From Acidobacteriota bacterium (GTDB taxonomy: Bacteria > Acidobacteriota > Terriglobia > Bryobacterales > Bryobacteraceae), in the NCBI GenBank assembly GCA_025353165.1, contig JANXRE010000048.1, positions 1 through 64,000 of the forward strand: a DNA stretch of 64,000 bases. The letters run 5' to 3'. The notes beneath the pieces were generated by a model that was not told where the DNA came from, searched no databases, and was given only the letters and a program-made list of their open reading frames with translations. Position 1 is the stretch's first letter. Each line of letters opens with the position of its first letter. Of this stretch, positions 52,420 through 61,187 are shown piece by piece. Both the position numbers and the translations under genes were made by a program.

Positions 52420-53751
52420 TTGGCGGCAATCAACGGCTATCTCGTAAAAGCTACCGTCGTCGCGGCGCTCGGCGGACTGCTGTTCGGCTTCGATACCGCC
52501 GTCATCGCGGGCGCGACCCATGCGCTAAGCGCTCAATACTCGCTCACGCCGAAGTTGCTCGGCCTCACCGTTTCCATCGGGCTGTGGGGCACCGTCATCG
52601 GGTCGCTGTTCGCGGGCATCCCCGGCGACAAATGGGGCCGCAAGGCCTGCCTGCAGGTGCTCGCCGTTCTCTACCTGATCTCCGCATTGGGCTGCGCCTT
52701 CGCCTGGGGCTGGACGCCGCTGGTGGTGTTCCGCTTCATCGGCGGGCTCGGCATCGGCGGATCGTCGGTGCTCGGGCCGATGTATATCGCCGAGGTCGCG
52801 CCGGCCCGCGCGCGCGGACGGCTGGTCGGATTCTTCCAGTTCAACGTCGTGTTCGGAATCCTGGCGGCGTACCTGTCGAACTACATCATTGGAAGGTTCA
52901 ATTTCGGCGACATCGAATGGCGCTGGAAACTCGGCGTGGCCGCCATCCCGGCGCTGTTCTTCCTGCTGATGCTGATCTCGATTCCGCAGAGCCCGCGATG
53001 GCTCGTAAAGGTCGGGCGGCTGGAGGAAGCGCGCAAGATCCTGCTGCTGACCGGCGAGCAGAACGCGGACGAAGAGGTCCGGCAGATCGCAGCGACTGTC
53101 AGTCACGAAAAGGGTCAGCCGTCGGAAAACCTGTTTCAGAGAGCCTACCTGTTCCCGATATTCCTGGCCGTGTCCATCGGAATGTTCAACCAGCTCTCGG
53201 GCATCAACGCGATCCTGTACTACCTGAACGACATCTTCGCGAAGGCCGGGTTCGATAAGGTATCGAGCGACATGCAGGCCGTGGCGATCGGCGCGACCAA
53301 CCTGCTCTTCACGATGCTTGCGATGTCGGTGATCGATCGCATCGGCCGCAAGAAACTGCTGCTGATCGGCGCGATCGGGACGGCGCTCTGCCTGGCCGGA
53401 GTGGCGTACGTTTTCGCCTCGAAGGCGCACGAGAAACTGCTGCTGCCCCTGCTGGTCGGCTACATCGCGTTCTTCGCGTTTTCGCAGGGCGCGGTCATCT
53501 GGGTGTACCTGAGCGAAGTTTTTCCGAACCGCGTGCGCGCCAACGGCCAGAGCCTCGGCAGCTTTACGCACTGGATCATGAACGCCGGGATCTCGTATGC
53601 GTTCCCCGTCGTGGCAGTGTACGGCGCGCTCCCGTTCGTATTCTTCGCGGCGATGATGGTAGTGCAGTTCTTCGTGGTCCTGTTTATCTACCCCGAGACG
53701 AAGGGCATCACGCTTGAGGACATGCAGGACAAGCTCAGTGCAGCTCACTGA
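52420..53751 (+). CDS. MFS sugar porter
   Basis: 443 residues from the proposed TTG 52420 (AAINGYLVKATVVAALGG). An in-frame ATG at 52351 would add 23 residues translated from the palindromic repeat (MSGDAARKSACATKG), which cannot be native. There are twelve transmembrane helices with sugar-porter signatures: GDKWGRK in loop 2-3, PQSPRWL at the end of helix 6, QLSGINAILYYLNDIF in helix 7, DRIGRKKLLLIG, and PETKG near the end. It likely imports a hexose or inositol for the preceding dehydrogenase/isomerase genes. Confidence 0.9.
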   Translation: MAAINGYLVKATVVAALGGLLFGFDTAVIAGATHALSAQYSLTPKLLGLTVSIGLWGTVIGSLFAGIPGDKWGRKACLQVLAVLYLISALGCAFAWGWTPLVVFRFIGGLGIGGSSVLGPMYIAEVAPARARGRLVGFFQFNVVFGILAAYLSNYIIGRFNFGDIEWRWKLGVAAIPALFFLLMLISIPQSPRWLVKVGRLEEARKILLLTGEQNADEEVRQIAATVSHEKGQPSENLFQRAYLFPIFLAVSIGMFNQLSGINAILYYLNDIFAKAGFDKVSSDMQAVAIGATNLLFTMLAMSVIDRIGRKKLLLIGAIGTALCLAGVAYVFASKAHEKLLLPLLVGYIAFFAFSQGAVIWVYLSEVFPNRVRANGQSLGSFTHWIMNAGISYAFPVVAVYGALPFVFFAAMMVVQFFVVLFIYPETKGITLEDMQDKLSAAH

Positions 53752-54524
53752 CCTGGTCCGCGAGCGGCTGCGCGCGGCAGCGGACGAGAAGTTCGGGGAG
53801 GGCCAGCGGCGATTCTTCCAGCACGAGGTAAACACCTACGGAGTGCGCGGGCCCGAGCTGAAAGCCATCGCCCGCAACATTTCCCGAGAGGTGAAAACGC
53901 GGCCGCTCGCGGCGAGGAACGATCTCTGCACCGAGTTCTGGAAGAGCGGAAAGCTCGCTGGTCTGCTACATCATACCGGCGTTTCGCGCGGAACTGTGGT
54001 GAGCGCGAAATAAAGTTATTGACCGCTATGTCCGCAACTGGGCGTATTGCGACGGGGTCGCGTCCTGGCTTCTGGCCGCGTCCATTGAGAACGAGCCCTC
54101 GCTGATCGGCAAGCTGCCGCCGTGGACGAAATCGAAGAACCGCTGGAAGCGCCGCGCGGCCGCAGTGGCGCTGCTTCAGGAAGCGAAGCAGGGGCGCAAC
54201 ACGGAAGCGATCTTCGACATCGCCGGGCACATGATGACCGACCCCGACGACATGGTGCACAAGGGCGTGAGATGGCTGTTGAAGGAGACTTATCCGAAGC
54301 GGCCGCGCGAGGTGGTCGCATTCCTGAAACCGTGGCGCGGGCGCGCACCGCGATTGCTGCTGCGATACGCGGCAGAGAAGATGACGGCCAAAGACCGGGC
54401 GTCCGTCTTAGCCCGTGATGTGGCGCACGCATGGAAGACGGGCGTCGCCAGGAGTGGCGACGCGGCACGCACGAGTGCGTGCGCCACGTCACTCAAACCC
54501 AACCTCGAGCAGAAGCGCCGATAG
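53738..54524 (+). pseudogene. DNA alkylation repair (AlkD-like) protein, frameshifted
   Basis: A GTG at 53738 inside the end of the MFS gene starts LVRERLRAAADEKFGEGQRR and TYGVRGPELKAIARNISREV, the AlkD beginning. Between about 53955 and 54020 the frame changes two or three times. The third frame then reads RYVRNWAYCDGVASWLLAAS, DMVHKGVRWLLKETYPKRPR and LLLRYAAEKMTAKDRASVLA, the rest of the HEAT-like glycosylase. It is nearly full length, and its very end runs into the repeat at 54441. Confidence 0.8.
54419..54489. repeat. Dispersed palindromic repeat: half copy plus complete copy
   Basis: A half copy GTGGCGCACGCATGG (from 54419) precedes a complete forward copy with stem A GCGTCGCCA-ggag-TGGCGACGC and stem B GCACGCAC-ga-GTGCGTGC (54441-54489). 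The complete copy ends at the stop codon of the minus-strand glycosyltransferase gene. Confidence 0.88.
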
Positions 54525-56351
54525 CGCTCTCGTATCCGGCGGCGCGGTGAACGTCTTGTCGGCGCCGATCGCGACGGTGGCCTGATCCGTTCGAGGCGCG
54601 GCCGCCGTCAGCCGGTGCCTGCCCGGACCAGGGAACGTCGCGCGCGACACCTCGGATCCGTTCACATACAACGTGAAGGTGCGCGCCGGCGAAGCAGGCG
54701 GGATGAACAACACCGCCTCGATGCGCGTCGCCGATTCCGGCTTCTTGAGCACGACAACGGCGCGCTCATTCATCCAGCGGTCGCTATTGAACACGCCCGA
54801 CACGATGTGTTCCGCCGCCGCGGGAGTTCCAATGGTAATTCGGGAGAGAGTGGGCTTGCGCCCGGTCACAACGTCCGCGCGCACGATGTCCATCGGCGCC
54901 AGCGAGACGTCGAACGGCCGCAATCCGAACGCAATGGACGAGTATCCCGACTTCGCGCTTAAAGCCACGACGCGCAGCGGGATCGCGGAGCCAATGGCGA
55001 CACCTCCCTCCGTGCTCGCGGCGTACGCGCTCGACACGACGACGTCACCGTCGCGCGGAGGCTGGTTGCGCTCCAGCGGCAGCGCTCCTTCGCGTTCTAG
55101 ATAGTGCCGCAATCCCCATTCTCCGTTCACCCAAACGCGACGGCTCGCGAGGTCGCTCGTCAGCGATGCCGCGAAATCGCGGTAGCCGTTCCAATGCTGG
55201 TAATTGACCAAGGCGAGCCCGAGACCGACGACGGCGTTCGCCGCCGCGCCCGCGTACAGCCAGCGCGGGCGGACTTCCCGCGCGACGAGAATCGCCACCG
55301 GCGCCGCGATGGGAAGCAAGTAACGCGCCGCGCCTGCGAAGAAGATGACCAGCGCCGCCGCGAAGAAGAGCACCACCCAGGCGGCGAGAAACGCCGTGTC
55401 GGCATCGGAGTCGAACACGCGAGTGAGACACCAGACCAGTACGACCGCCCCGGCGCCGATCGAAACCCAGAACAGCGGATTCGGATCGTAGATCATCGCA
55501 AGCGCCGGGAGCAGCCACAGCCCGAACGGGATGCGACGGAACGCAAGCAAGGCGAGCGCCGGAAACACAATCCAGCCGGCGTGCCCGAATAACGCTACGG
55601 CACTCTGAAGCTTGCGCGAGAGTTCCTGCAAGCCGCCGCTCCGCATGTACCCTGCGAGCATGGAGACGGGAACGGTCCCGCTCGACAGGCGCTCGAAGAC
55701 CTGATATGCGGCGATCGCAACGGGCACTGCTGTCAGCGCGGCCCAACCGGCGAACCAACCTCGCCGTCTCTGCCACAGATAGAACGCGAGTATCGGAGCC
55801 ATCGCGATAGCCTGATACGCGACGAGCCCGGCCAGCGCACCAAACACAAAGCAGGCCAGCGCGAGCGCGCGCGACCTGCGATCCACCGCCGCGACGAAGC
55901 AGGCCGCCGCCGCCATCCAGCATCCGAGCAAAGGCAGGTCGGCCTCGAGCGAAGTGCCGTTGACGACGAACGGCAGAGTTACACAGAACAGAACAGTCGC
56001 GGCTAGAGCGCGCTCCGGCACAAACCGGCGCGCGAGCGACAGCATGGCGAGTGCGGCCAACAAAGACCACACCAGGTATGCCGCGTGATACGGGATCTCC
56101 CGTTCATCGCCGGTGAGAGCGAGCAGCGCCGCCAGATACCAGGAGTTCAGCGGCGGGTGCGGATGACCCCGCATGTCCACAACTTCGCCCTGGAACACAT
56201 AGCGCGCGTGGGTGGGATGCAGCGGATCGATCTGCGCGTGTTCGGCACCCTTCAGATAGTAGAAGTCGTCGCCCTGAATCGCCTGATTTAGGAACGGAAG
56301 GCGAAGCGCCAGCACCAGCAGGCAAATGACAACGGCCTGACGCGCCGTCAA
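54489..56351 (-). CDS. GT39/PMT-like integral membrane glycosyltransferase
   Basis: 620 residues from TTG 56351, which overlaps the reductase stop (TTGA). About ten hydrophobic segments cover residues 5-430. The first loop holds QAIQGDDFYYLKGAEHAQ, with the acidic pair typical of ArnT/PMT (GT-C fold) enzymes, and HPPLNSWYLAALLALTGD. A soluble C-terminal domain (about 440-620) resembles a carbohydrate-binding beta-sandwich (TFTLYVNGSEVSRATF). It probably transfers a sugar from a lipid-linked donor in the periplasm. A longer upstream frame is antisense to other coding and is not used. Confidence 0.75.
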   Translation of the reverse strand: MTARQAVVICLLVLALRLPFLNQAIQGDDFYYLKGAEHAQIDPLHPTHARYVFQGEVVDMRGHPHPPLNSWYLAALLALTGDEREIPYHAAYLVWSLLAALAMLSLARRFVPERALAATVLFCVTLPFVVNGTSLEADLPLLGCWMAAAACFVAAVDRRSRALALACFVFGALAGLVAYQAIAMAPILAFYLWQRRRGWFAGWAALTAVPVAIAAYQVFERLSSGTVPVSMLAGYMRSGGLQELSRKLQSAVALFGHAGWIVFPALALLAFRRIPFGLWLLPALAMIYDPNPLFWVSIGAGAVVLVWCLTRVFDSDADTAFLAAWVVLFFAAALVIFFAGAARYLLPIAAPVAILVAREVRPRWLYAGAAANAVVGLGLALVNYQHWNGYRDFAASLTSDLASRRVWVNGEWGLRHYLEREGALPLERNQPPRDGDVVVSSAYAASTEGGVAIGSAIPLRVVALSAKSGYSSIAFGLRPFDVSLAPMDIVRADVVTGRKPTLSRITIGTPAAAEHIVSGVFNSDRWMNERAVVVLKKPESATRIEAVLFIPPASPARTFTLYVNGSEVSRATFPGPGRHRLTAAAPRTDQATVAIGADKTFTAPPDTRALSALLLEVGFE

Positions 56352-57274
56352 GCGCGGAAGATCGGCTCTACCGCGCTCGCCTTGGCGAACAAGTCCTGCC
56401 GCTCCGTATCGGACAGCGGCCGGTAGTCCGCCGCGATGTCGAGAGCCATGTTGAACAGGCGCTCGTCTCCGGGCGGGATGGCCGCTGTGATGTCCTGCGA
56501 CAACGTGAACCGCACCGCTTTGCCGGCGAGGTCGCGGTCGTCCACCGGCTTGTACCAGCACTTCGGGTACGGACGCTCGCTCTCCTTCATCGACTCCGGC
56601 CACCGGGTGTACGCCATGGCTTTCAACGCCAGCCGGCGGATGCCCTTGCGCTTCGCAGCCTCGAGGATTTGCGGCCCGAAGTTGCCCTGCGTCCAGTTCA
56701 CGAAGTTGACCGGGAACAGAATCGAGTCGGCGGGAAAGCGGTCCATCAACGCGATCGCGGCCTCCGGATTATGCGCACTGAATCCGGCATAGCGAACCCT
56801 GCCATCGCGCTTCGCCTTGAGAAATAACTCCGCCGCGCCGCCCGGGCCGGTGATCGAGTCCACGTCCTTCATCGTGGTGACGGCGTGGAACTGGTAGAGG
56901 TCGAAGCGATCGGTATGCAGCCGGTCGAGCGAACGGTTCAGCTCCTGCTCAGCGCCTTTCGCATCCCGGCTCATGGTCTTGCATGCTAGGAAGATTTTGC
57001 TCCGGTAAGGCTTGAGCGCGTTGCCCAGCTTGATCTCGGCCTCGCCATCGAAATAAGACGGAGCCACGTCGTAGTAATTAACGCCGCGTTCGAAGGCGGT
57101 GGCGACGGTCCGGTCCGCCGTGGCTTGCTCCTGGCCGACCACAACGATTCCTCCGAAGCCAATAACGGACAGCTCGATTCCGTCCTTATAAGGCCGGCGC
57201 GGGACGACACTGTTCGGGGCGGGCGATGCGGCGGCGCTGGCCGCAACCGCAGTCAGAAACTCTCGACGATGCAT
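56348..57274 (-). CDS. Tat-exported aldo/keto reductase
   Basis: 308 residues. The twin-arginine signal MHRREFLTAVAASAAASPA is followed by an AKR barrel: IGFGGIVVVGQEQ, the catalytic region GVNYYDVAPSYFDGEAEIKL (Asp, Tyr), LACKT (Lys) and LYQFHAV (His), the full AKR tetrad. An exported AKR needs a bound cofactor, which fits Tat export. Its stop overlaps the glycosyltransferase start; it follows the Spy-like gene by about 20 bp. Confidence 0.88.
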   Translation of the reverse strand: MHRREFLTAVAASAAASPAPNSVVPRRPYKDGIELSVIGFGGIVVVGQEQATADRTVATAFERGVNYYDVAPSYFDGEAEIKLGNALKPYRSKIFLACKTMSRDAKGAEQELNRSLDRLHTDRFDLYQFHAVTTMKDVDSITGPGGAAELFLKAKRDGRVRYAGFSAHNPEAAIALMDRFPADSILFPVNFVNWTQGNFGPQILEAAKRKGIRRLALKAMAYTRWPESMKESERPYPKCWYKPVDDRDLAGKAVRFTLSQDITAAIPPGDERLFNMALDIAADYRPLSDTERQDLFAKASAVEPIFRA

Positions 57275-57295
57275 GGCAACCTCCTGCGCTTGATT

Positions 57296-57709
57296 CTACA
57301 TCCGCGGGTTGCGCTGCTGGGCCCGCTCGGAGCGCCTCCGCTGCAACTCCCTCCACTGCACCGGTGTAAGAACCATGCGGAGTTTCAGCGACATCTCGGA
57401 AACAGTGATAAAAACGTTCTGCCGCGCGGCGGCCAGTTCCCGGATTCCTTCGTGGACCCGCGCTTCATCCACCGCGTCCACGTTGAAGGCGGCTTCCAGT
57501 GCGTCTTCAGCCTGTATCGCCGCCGCGCGCTCGGCACCCAACTTGGTTCGATAGCTTCGCACGATGGCCTGGACCTGCTCCTTCTGGACCGGATTCACTT
57601 CCAGATCGCTAGTGATCGGACCATCCCACCAAGGGTAGAAACCGCGCGTTGATTGGGCCGATGCGACGGACCCCAGCAGAATCGCAAGCCACAGTAAAAA
57701 GATGCGCAT
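57296..57709 (-). CDS. Periplasmic Spy/CpxP-like (LTxxQ) protein
   Basis: 137 residues. The signal peptide is MRIFLLWLAILLGSVASAQ. The helical body has a heavy-metal-sensor/Spy-like pattern: VNPVQKEQVQAIVRSYRTKL, a long helix, then MVLTPVQWRELQRRRSER (the LTxxQ box). Related proteins are chaperones or stress sensors in the periplasm. Its position 9 bp after an anti-sigma factor suggests it takes part in controlling the ECF sigma. Confidence 0.78.
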   Translation of the reverse strand: MRIFLLWLAILLGSVASAQSTRGFYPWWDGPITSDLEVNPVQKEQVQAIVRSYRTKLGAERAAAIQAEDALEAAFNVDAVDEARVHEGIRELAAARQNVFITVSEMSLKLRMVLTPVQWRELQRRRSERAQQRNPRM

Positions 57710-57718
57710 GGCTTCCTC

Positions 57719-58162
57719 TTACTCCTCGCCAAACAGCCCTTCGATGGGCTTGGCGGCGCGGGGTTCGGACGACTGCGCCATAGCGGCCATTTCCCGGAAG
57801 AACTGTGCGTCGGACGATGGGTTCTCAATCACAATGGCACGGGCTGGCGGTTGCGGCGAAACAGCCGAGGGACGTACCAGCAACAGCGCGGTCGCAAGCA
57901 TTCCGGCGGCAGCCAGCACCGGGACGACGCGTTTCACCAGCGGCTTCGCCGGGCGCTCCATCCGGCGGTGGATCTCGCGCCTTTGAGACATCAGGACTTC
58001 GGCGGGAATCTGCGGGGGTTCCGCAGCGCGCAAGGAGTCACGCCTCGCCGCGAATGCTCTCCAGGCCGCATGACACTCGCGGCAGTCGTCGAGGTGGGTA
58101 TCCGGCGGTCCAACGCCGTAAATCCTCTCGATGAAATCGTCTTCGGTCCAATGGCGGTTCAT
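57719..58162 (-). CDS. Membrane anti-sigma factor with zinc-binding motif
   Basis: 147 residues from ATG 58162, 4 bp after the sigma gene stop. The zinc anti-sigma motif H-x3-C-x2-C is present (HLDDCRECHAAW, His23, Cys27, Cys30). One transmembrane helix at about 79-97 (VVPVLAAAGMLATALLLVRP) and a periplasmic tail follow. It would hold the ECF sigma factor at the membrane until a signal triggers release. Confidence 0.82.
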   Translation of the reverse strand: MNRHWTEDDFIERIYGVGPPDTHLDDCRECHAAWRAFAARRDSLRAAEPPQIPAEVLMSQRREIHRRMERPAKPLVKRVVPVLAAAGMLATALLLVRPSAVSPQPPARAIVIENPSSDAQFFREMAAMAQSSEPRAAKPIEGLFGEE

Positions 58163-58166
58163 TGCT

Positions 58167-58748
58167 TCATTCCCCGGCGCTTCCATAAAGGTCGCGCAGT
58201 TCCACCCTCATTTTTTGGATTGCCCGGAACATATGGGCCTTTACGGTTCCAACGTCCAGGTCCAGCACAGCCGCGATCTGCTCTAGGGGCAGATCCTCGT
58301 AATGACGGAGCGTGAACACCGCTCTCTGCCTTGCCGACAGCCGGTCCAGCGCTTGGCCGATCCGCTGCCGGATCTGGACGGCATAGGCCTGATCCTCGGC
58401 GTCCGGCGCTGCATCCCGCGCTCTATCCAGTATTACTTTTTCGTCTTCCGAGTGGGGACGCTTTCGCCAGAACTGCCACTTCCGCGACCGCAGCCGGTCC
58501 AGGCACGTATTCACCGCGATTCGCGTAATCCACCTGCCTGGGTCGTCCAGATCCGGCACGGCATCGCGGCTCAGAGCCTCGTAGGCCTTCAGGAACGAGT
58601 CCTGCGTAGCGGAGTCGGCCTCCCCCTCGTCCTGCAGCATCCGCCTGCAAAGAAGGAAAATCCGGCGCTGCTCGGCCGTCATCCAGGCGCTAAAATCCCG
58701 AACGCCGGGATCCACCTCCGAGGTCGCCAGGGCCATCTCGCCCATCAT
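58167..58748 (-). CDS. ECF-family RNA polymerase sigma factor
   Basis: 193 residues. Region 2 holds RRIFLLCRRMLQDEGEADSA and TQDSFLKAYEAL, then RWITRIAVNTCLDRLRSRKW. Region 4 holds LDRLSARQRAVFTLRHYEDL and LEQIAAVLDLDVGTVKAHMF, the -35-binding helix-turn-helix. It is co-transcribed with its anti-sigma factor and a Spy-like protein, and may also drive the aldo/keto reductase and glycosyltransferase. Confidence 0.92.
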   Translation of the reverse strand: MMGEMALATSEVDPGVRDFSAWMTAEQRRIFLLCRRMLQDEGEADSATQDSFLKAYEALSRDAVPDLDDPGRWITRIAVNTCLDRLRSRKWQFWRKRPHSEDEKVILDRARDAAPDAEDQAYAVQIRQRIGQALDRLSARQRAVFTLRHYEDLPLEQIAAVLDLDVGTVKAHMFRAIQKMRVELRDLYGSAGE

Positions 58749-58795
58749 AACCGTTAGGACGAGGCGAACCCGGTAAGGTTTACAGGTCTATCGCT

Positions 58796-61177
58796 TCACC
58801 GGCGTACTGCCAAAATGGATTGCAGGGCGATGGAGACCTTCGCCGGCGGCTGTTTCAGCGGCACTGAGAAGGACGCGCCGTCGTCCGCGCTTCTAACCCA
58901 CTTGACGACCGCGGTGGAAGATTTCGCCATCTGCATCTCGACCGGCACGTCGGCCGAGAATTCGTCGTCGACTTCGCTCTGCCGCAGCGTCCCGTTGACC
59001 CGGACGGCGGGTGCCTTGCCGCGCACCGCGTAGTCCAGTTTCAGTACGGGAATCCCGGTGCCGTACACCCAGGTTTCGAAGAAATTCTCCAGCGTGGCAT
59101 CGGAACTTTTCGGCGGGAGGAACTCCGCGGCGAAGCGGCGGAAATCCTCGGTGGTGAGCGCCCGTCCCGCGTACCGCCGGGGGAGTTCGTTCAGCATCTT
59201 CGCGAACCGCTCGTCTCCCATGTACCGCCTCAGCATGTGGACGATCCACGAGCCTTTCTCGTAAATGATCGTCCGCCAGACATCTTCGCCGCTGGCGGCC
59301 TGCAAACGCGCGCCCCAGGTAATGGGCCCGCTGGATTCGACCGTCTTCCCGTCCGGGCGTTTGGCGATGAGGTGGGTGCGATAGTCCTCCAGCACCTGCT
59401 CCATCGCCTTCAGGCCCTTGCTTTTCTCCAGGTACATCAAGGCGGAGTAATTGGCCAGCGACTCCATCACCCATTCGTCGGGGTAGGACTCCGCCGTCAC
59501 CAGGTTTCCCCACCACTGGTGGGCTAGCTCGTGAGCCGGAAGCATGTCGGAGAAGAAGGTCTGCAGGGATTTGTCCTTCACCGTGGCGGCGCGTTCCTTC
59601 GGGCTCAGATAGGCGAAGGTCGAGAGGTACACGAGACCTGGAAAACCCTGGCCGAAAAAGCCCGGGATGGGCGAGACGGTGAGGGTCTTCAGCGGCATCG
59701 GCCCGAACTTTGCGGTCATGAATTCGAGGGCCCCCTCGATGTCCGTGGACAGTTCCCGAAGATGAATCGAATTGTCGGGGATGGGTGCGATTCCGGCCAG
59801 CGGCGCCTGGCGCGGATTGCGCGGGAGCGCGGGGATCAGGCTGGGATCCTGCCGGGCGAGATTCGGTTCCGCGGAACGGTTTCCATAGACTTCGATGGTG
59901 TAGCCGTCCTTCTTCAGCGATACCTTCTTGTATTCGCCCAGGTTGAACCCGGCGAAGCGGATGGGCGCTTCGGCCACGCAGCGCGTGGTCCGCGTTTCCC
60001 CTTCCGTCTTGTCCTCCACCACCGCGCCCGTACCTACCAGAGTCAAAGCCTTGGGGTAGCGGAAAGTCATGTCGTACCGGGAGAACTCGAAGGACTGGTG
60101 GGGATACCAGGTGCCGCGCGATCCCACGAAAAAAACGTTGTTGCCGGCGGGAACAATGACGTCGCCGGCGTGCCGGATTTCCAGCTCATGATCCGCGCCG
60201 GGGAGGATCGGTTCCGGCGCGACCATCAGGAAGAGGTCGTCCTGTCCGCCGCGTATCGCGTCCTCGCGAATGGACTGGCGAGTGAAGACCTCGACCGGCT
60301 TGCCGTCCAGCTTCGCTTCAGTCACCCGCATCCTGGATGAAAGGAGGAAAGGCAGCGCCCGCATGGGTTGTCCCTTCACCCGCACCTTGATGCGCGCGTC
60401 CACGCTGAGGCGCAGCTTAGAGTCGAGGCTGGCGTCGATCTTGAACTCGGGCGCGCTGAGAGGCTCCGGTGGCTGCCGGGGCGTCTGCCGGACGGAACGC
60501 GATTCGAAACTGCACCACACCTCGAACGTGGGCTTCCCTAAGGGACTCGCCACCTGGCCGACGAGAATCTGTTCGCGGTTCGCCGGATCGTGCATGATAT
60601 CGATGTTGCCCAGCCGAGTGCCTCCCAGCGTACCGAAGAACAGGCCGGACTCCGGCCGCTGGTCGTTCAGCAGATCCTGCACCAGGCGCATGGTAAAGCT
60701 CTCCGACAACAGGCGGGCGGATTCGGCATACTGTTGCGCGAGCAGGATTCCCTGTTCGCTGCTTGGCTTGCCGATCTGGCGGGCGCGCTCGAGGAGCTCC
60801 GACGTGGTGGAATCGGTCGCCACGAAGAAGGCGGTGCGGAAATGCTCGTTCAAATTGGGCGAACCGGTGAACGAGGCCAGAGACCGGCGTTCGCTGCGAT
60901 GCGGAGGCATGACGATCACTTCGGCGTCTCCGCCTTCGTTCTCTCCCGAGAAGATGACCCACAGCCGCTTTCCGCCGACCGGTTTCCCGAAGAGAAGATA
61001 GCCGTCGTTGAAATACAGACGAAGATCCTCTTTGGCGAAATTCAGATCCCGCACCCGGTAGCATTCGTCGGGGTCGAGGGCGGTGTCGCGAATCGTGCGG
61101 GCGAGTTCGACGGCGCTCGGCTGGGCAGCGGTCAGCGAAGCCGCCCCGAGCAGGCTCCAAAAGATGATGCGAATCAC
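58796..61177 (-). CDS. Secreted M1-family aminopeptidase-like metalloprotease
   Basis: 793 residues from GTG 61177 with a signal peptide (IIFWSLLGAASLTAAQ). The zinc site HELAH is at 549-553 with the third ligand Glu572 in WVMESLA, i.e. HEXXH-x18-E, the M1 gluzincin pattern. The N-terminal half is long and unlike typical M1 (GKPVGGKRLWVIFSGENEGG). The GxMEN exopeptidase motif is not obvious: the strand preceding the site reads GFFGQGFPGLVYLS. It may thus be a peptidase with altered N-terminal recognition. Confidence 0.85.
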   Translation of the reverse strand: MIRIIFWSLLGAASLTAAQPSAVELARTIRDTALDPDECYRVRDLNFAKEDLRLYFNDGYLLFGKPVGGKRLWVIFSGENEGGDAEVIVMPPHRSERRSLASFTGSPNLNEHFRTAFFVATDSTTSELLERARQIGKPSSEQGILLAQQYAESARLLSESFTMRLVQDLLNDQRPESGLFFGTLGGTRLGNIDIMHDPANREQILVGQVASPLGKPTFEVWCSFESRSVRQTPRQPPEPLSAPEFKIDASLDSKLRLSVDARIKVRVKGQPMRALPFLLSSRMRVTEAKLDGKPVEVFTRQSIREDAIRGGQDDLFLMVAPEPILPGADHELEIRHAGDVIVPAGNNVFFVGSRGTWYPHQSFEFSRYDMTFRYPKALTLVGTGAVVEDKTEGETRTTRCVAEAPIRFAGFNLGEYKKVSLKKDGYTIEVYGNRSAEPNLARQDPSLIPALPRNPRQAPLAGIAPIPDNSIHLRELSTDIEGALEFMTAKFGPMPLKTLTVSPIPGFFGQGFPGLVYLSTFAYLSPKERAATVKDKSLQTFFSDMLPAHELAHQWWGNLVTAESYPDEWVMESLANYSALMYLEKSKGLKAMEQVLEDYRTHLIAKRPDGKTVESSGPITWGARLQAASGEDVWRTIIYEKGSWIVHMLRRYMGDERFAKMLNELPRRYAGRALTTEDFRRFAAEFLPPKSSDATLENFFETWVYGTGIPVLKLDYAVRGKAPAVRVNGTLRQSEVDDEFSADVPVEMQMAKSSTAVVKWVRSADDGASFSVPLKQPPAKVSIALQSILAVRR

Positions 61178-61187
61178 TTCCCTAAGT

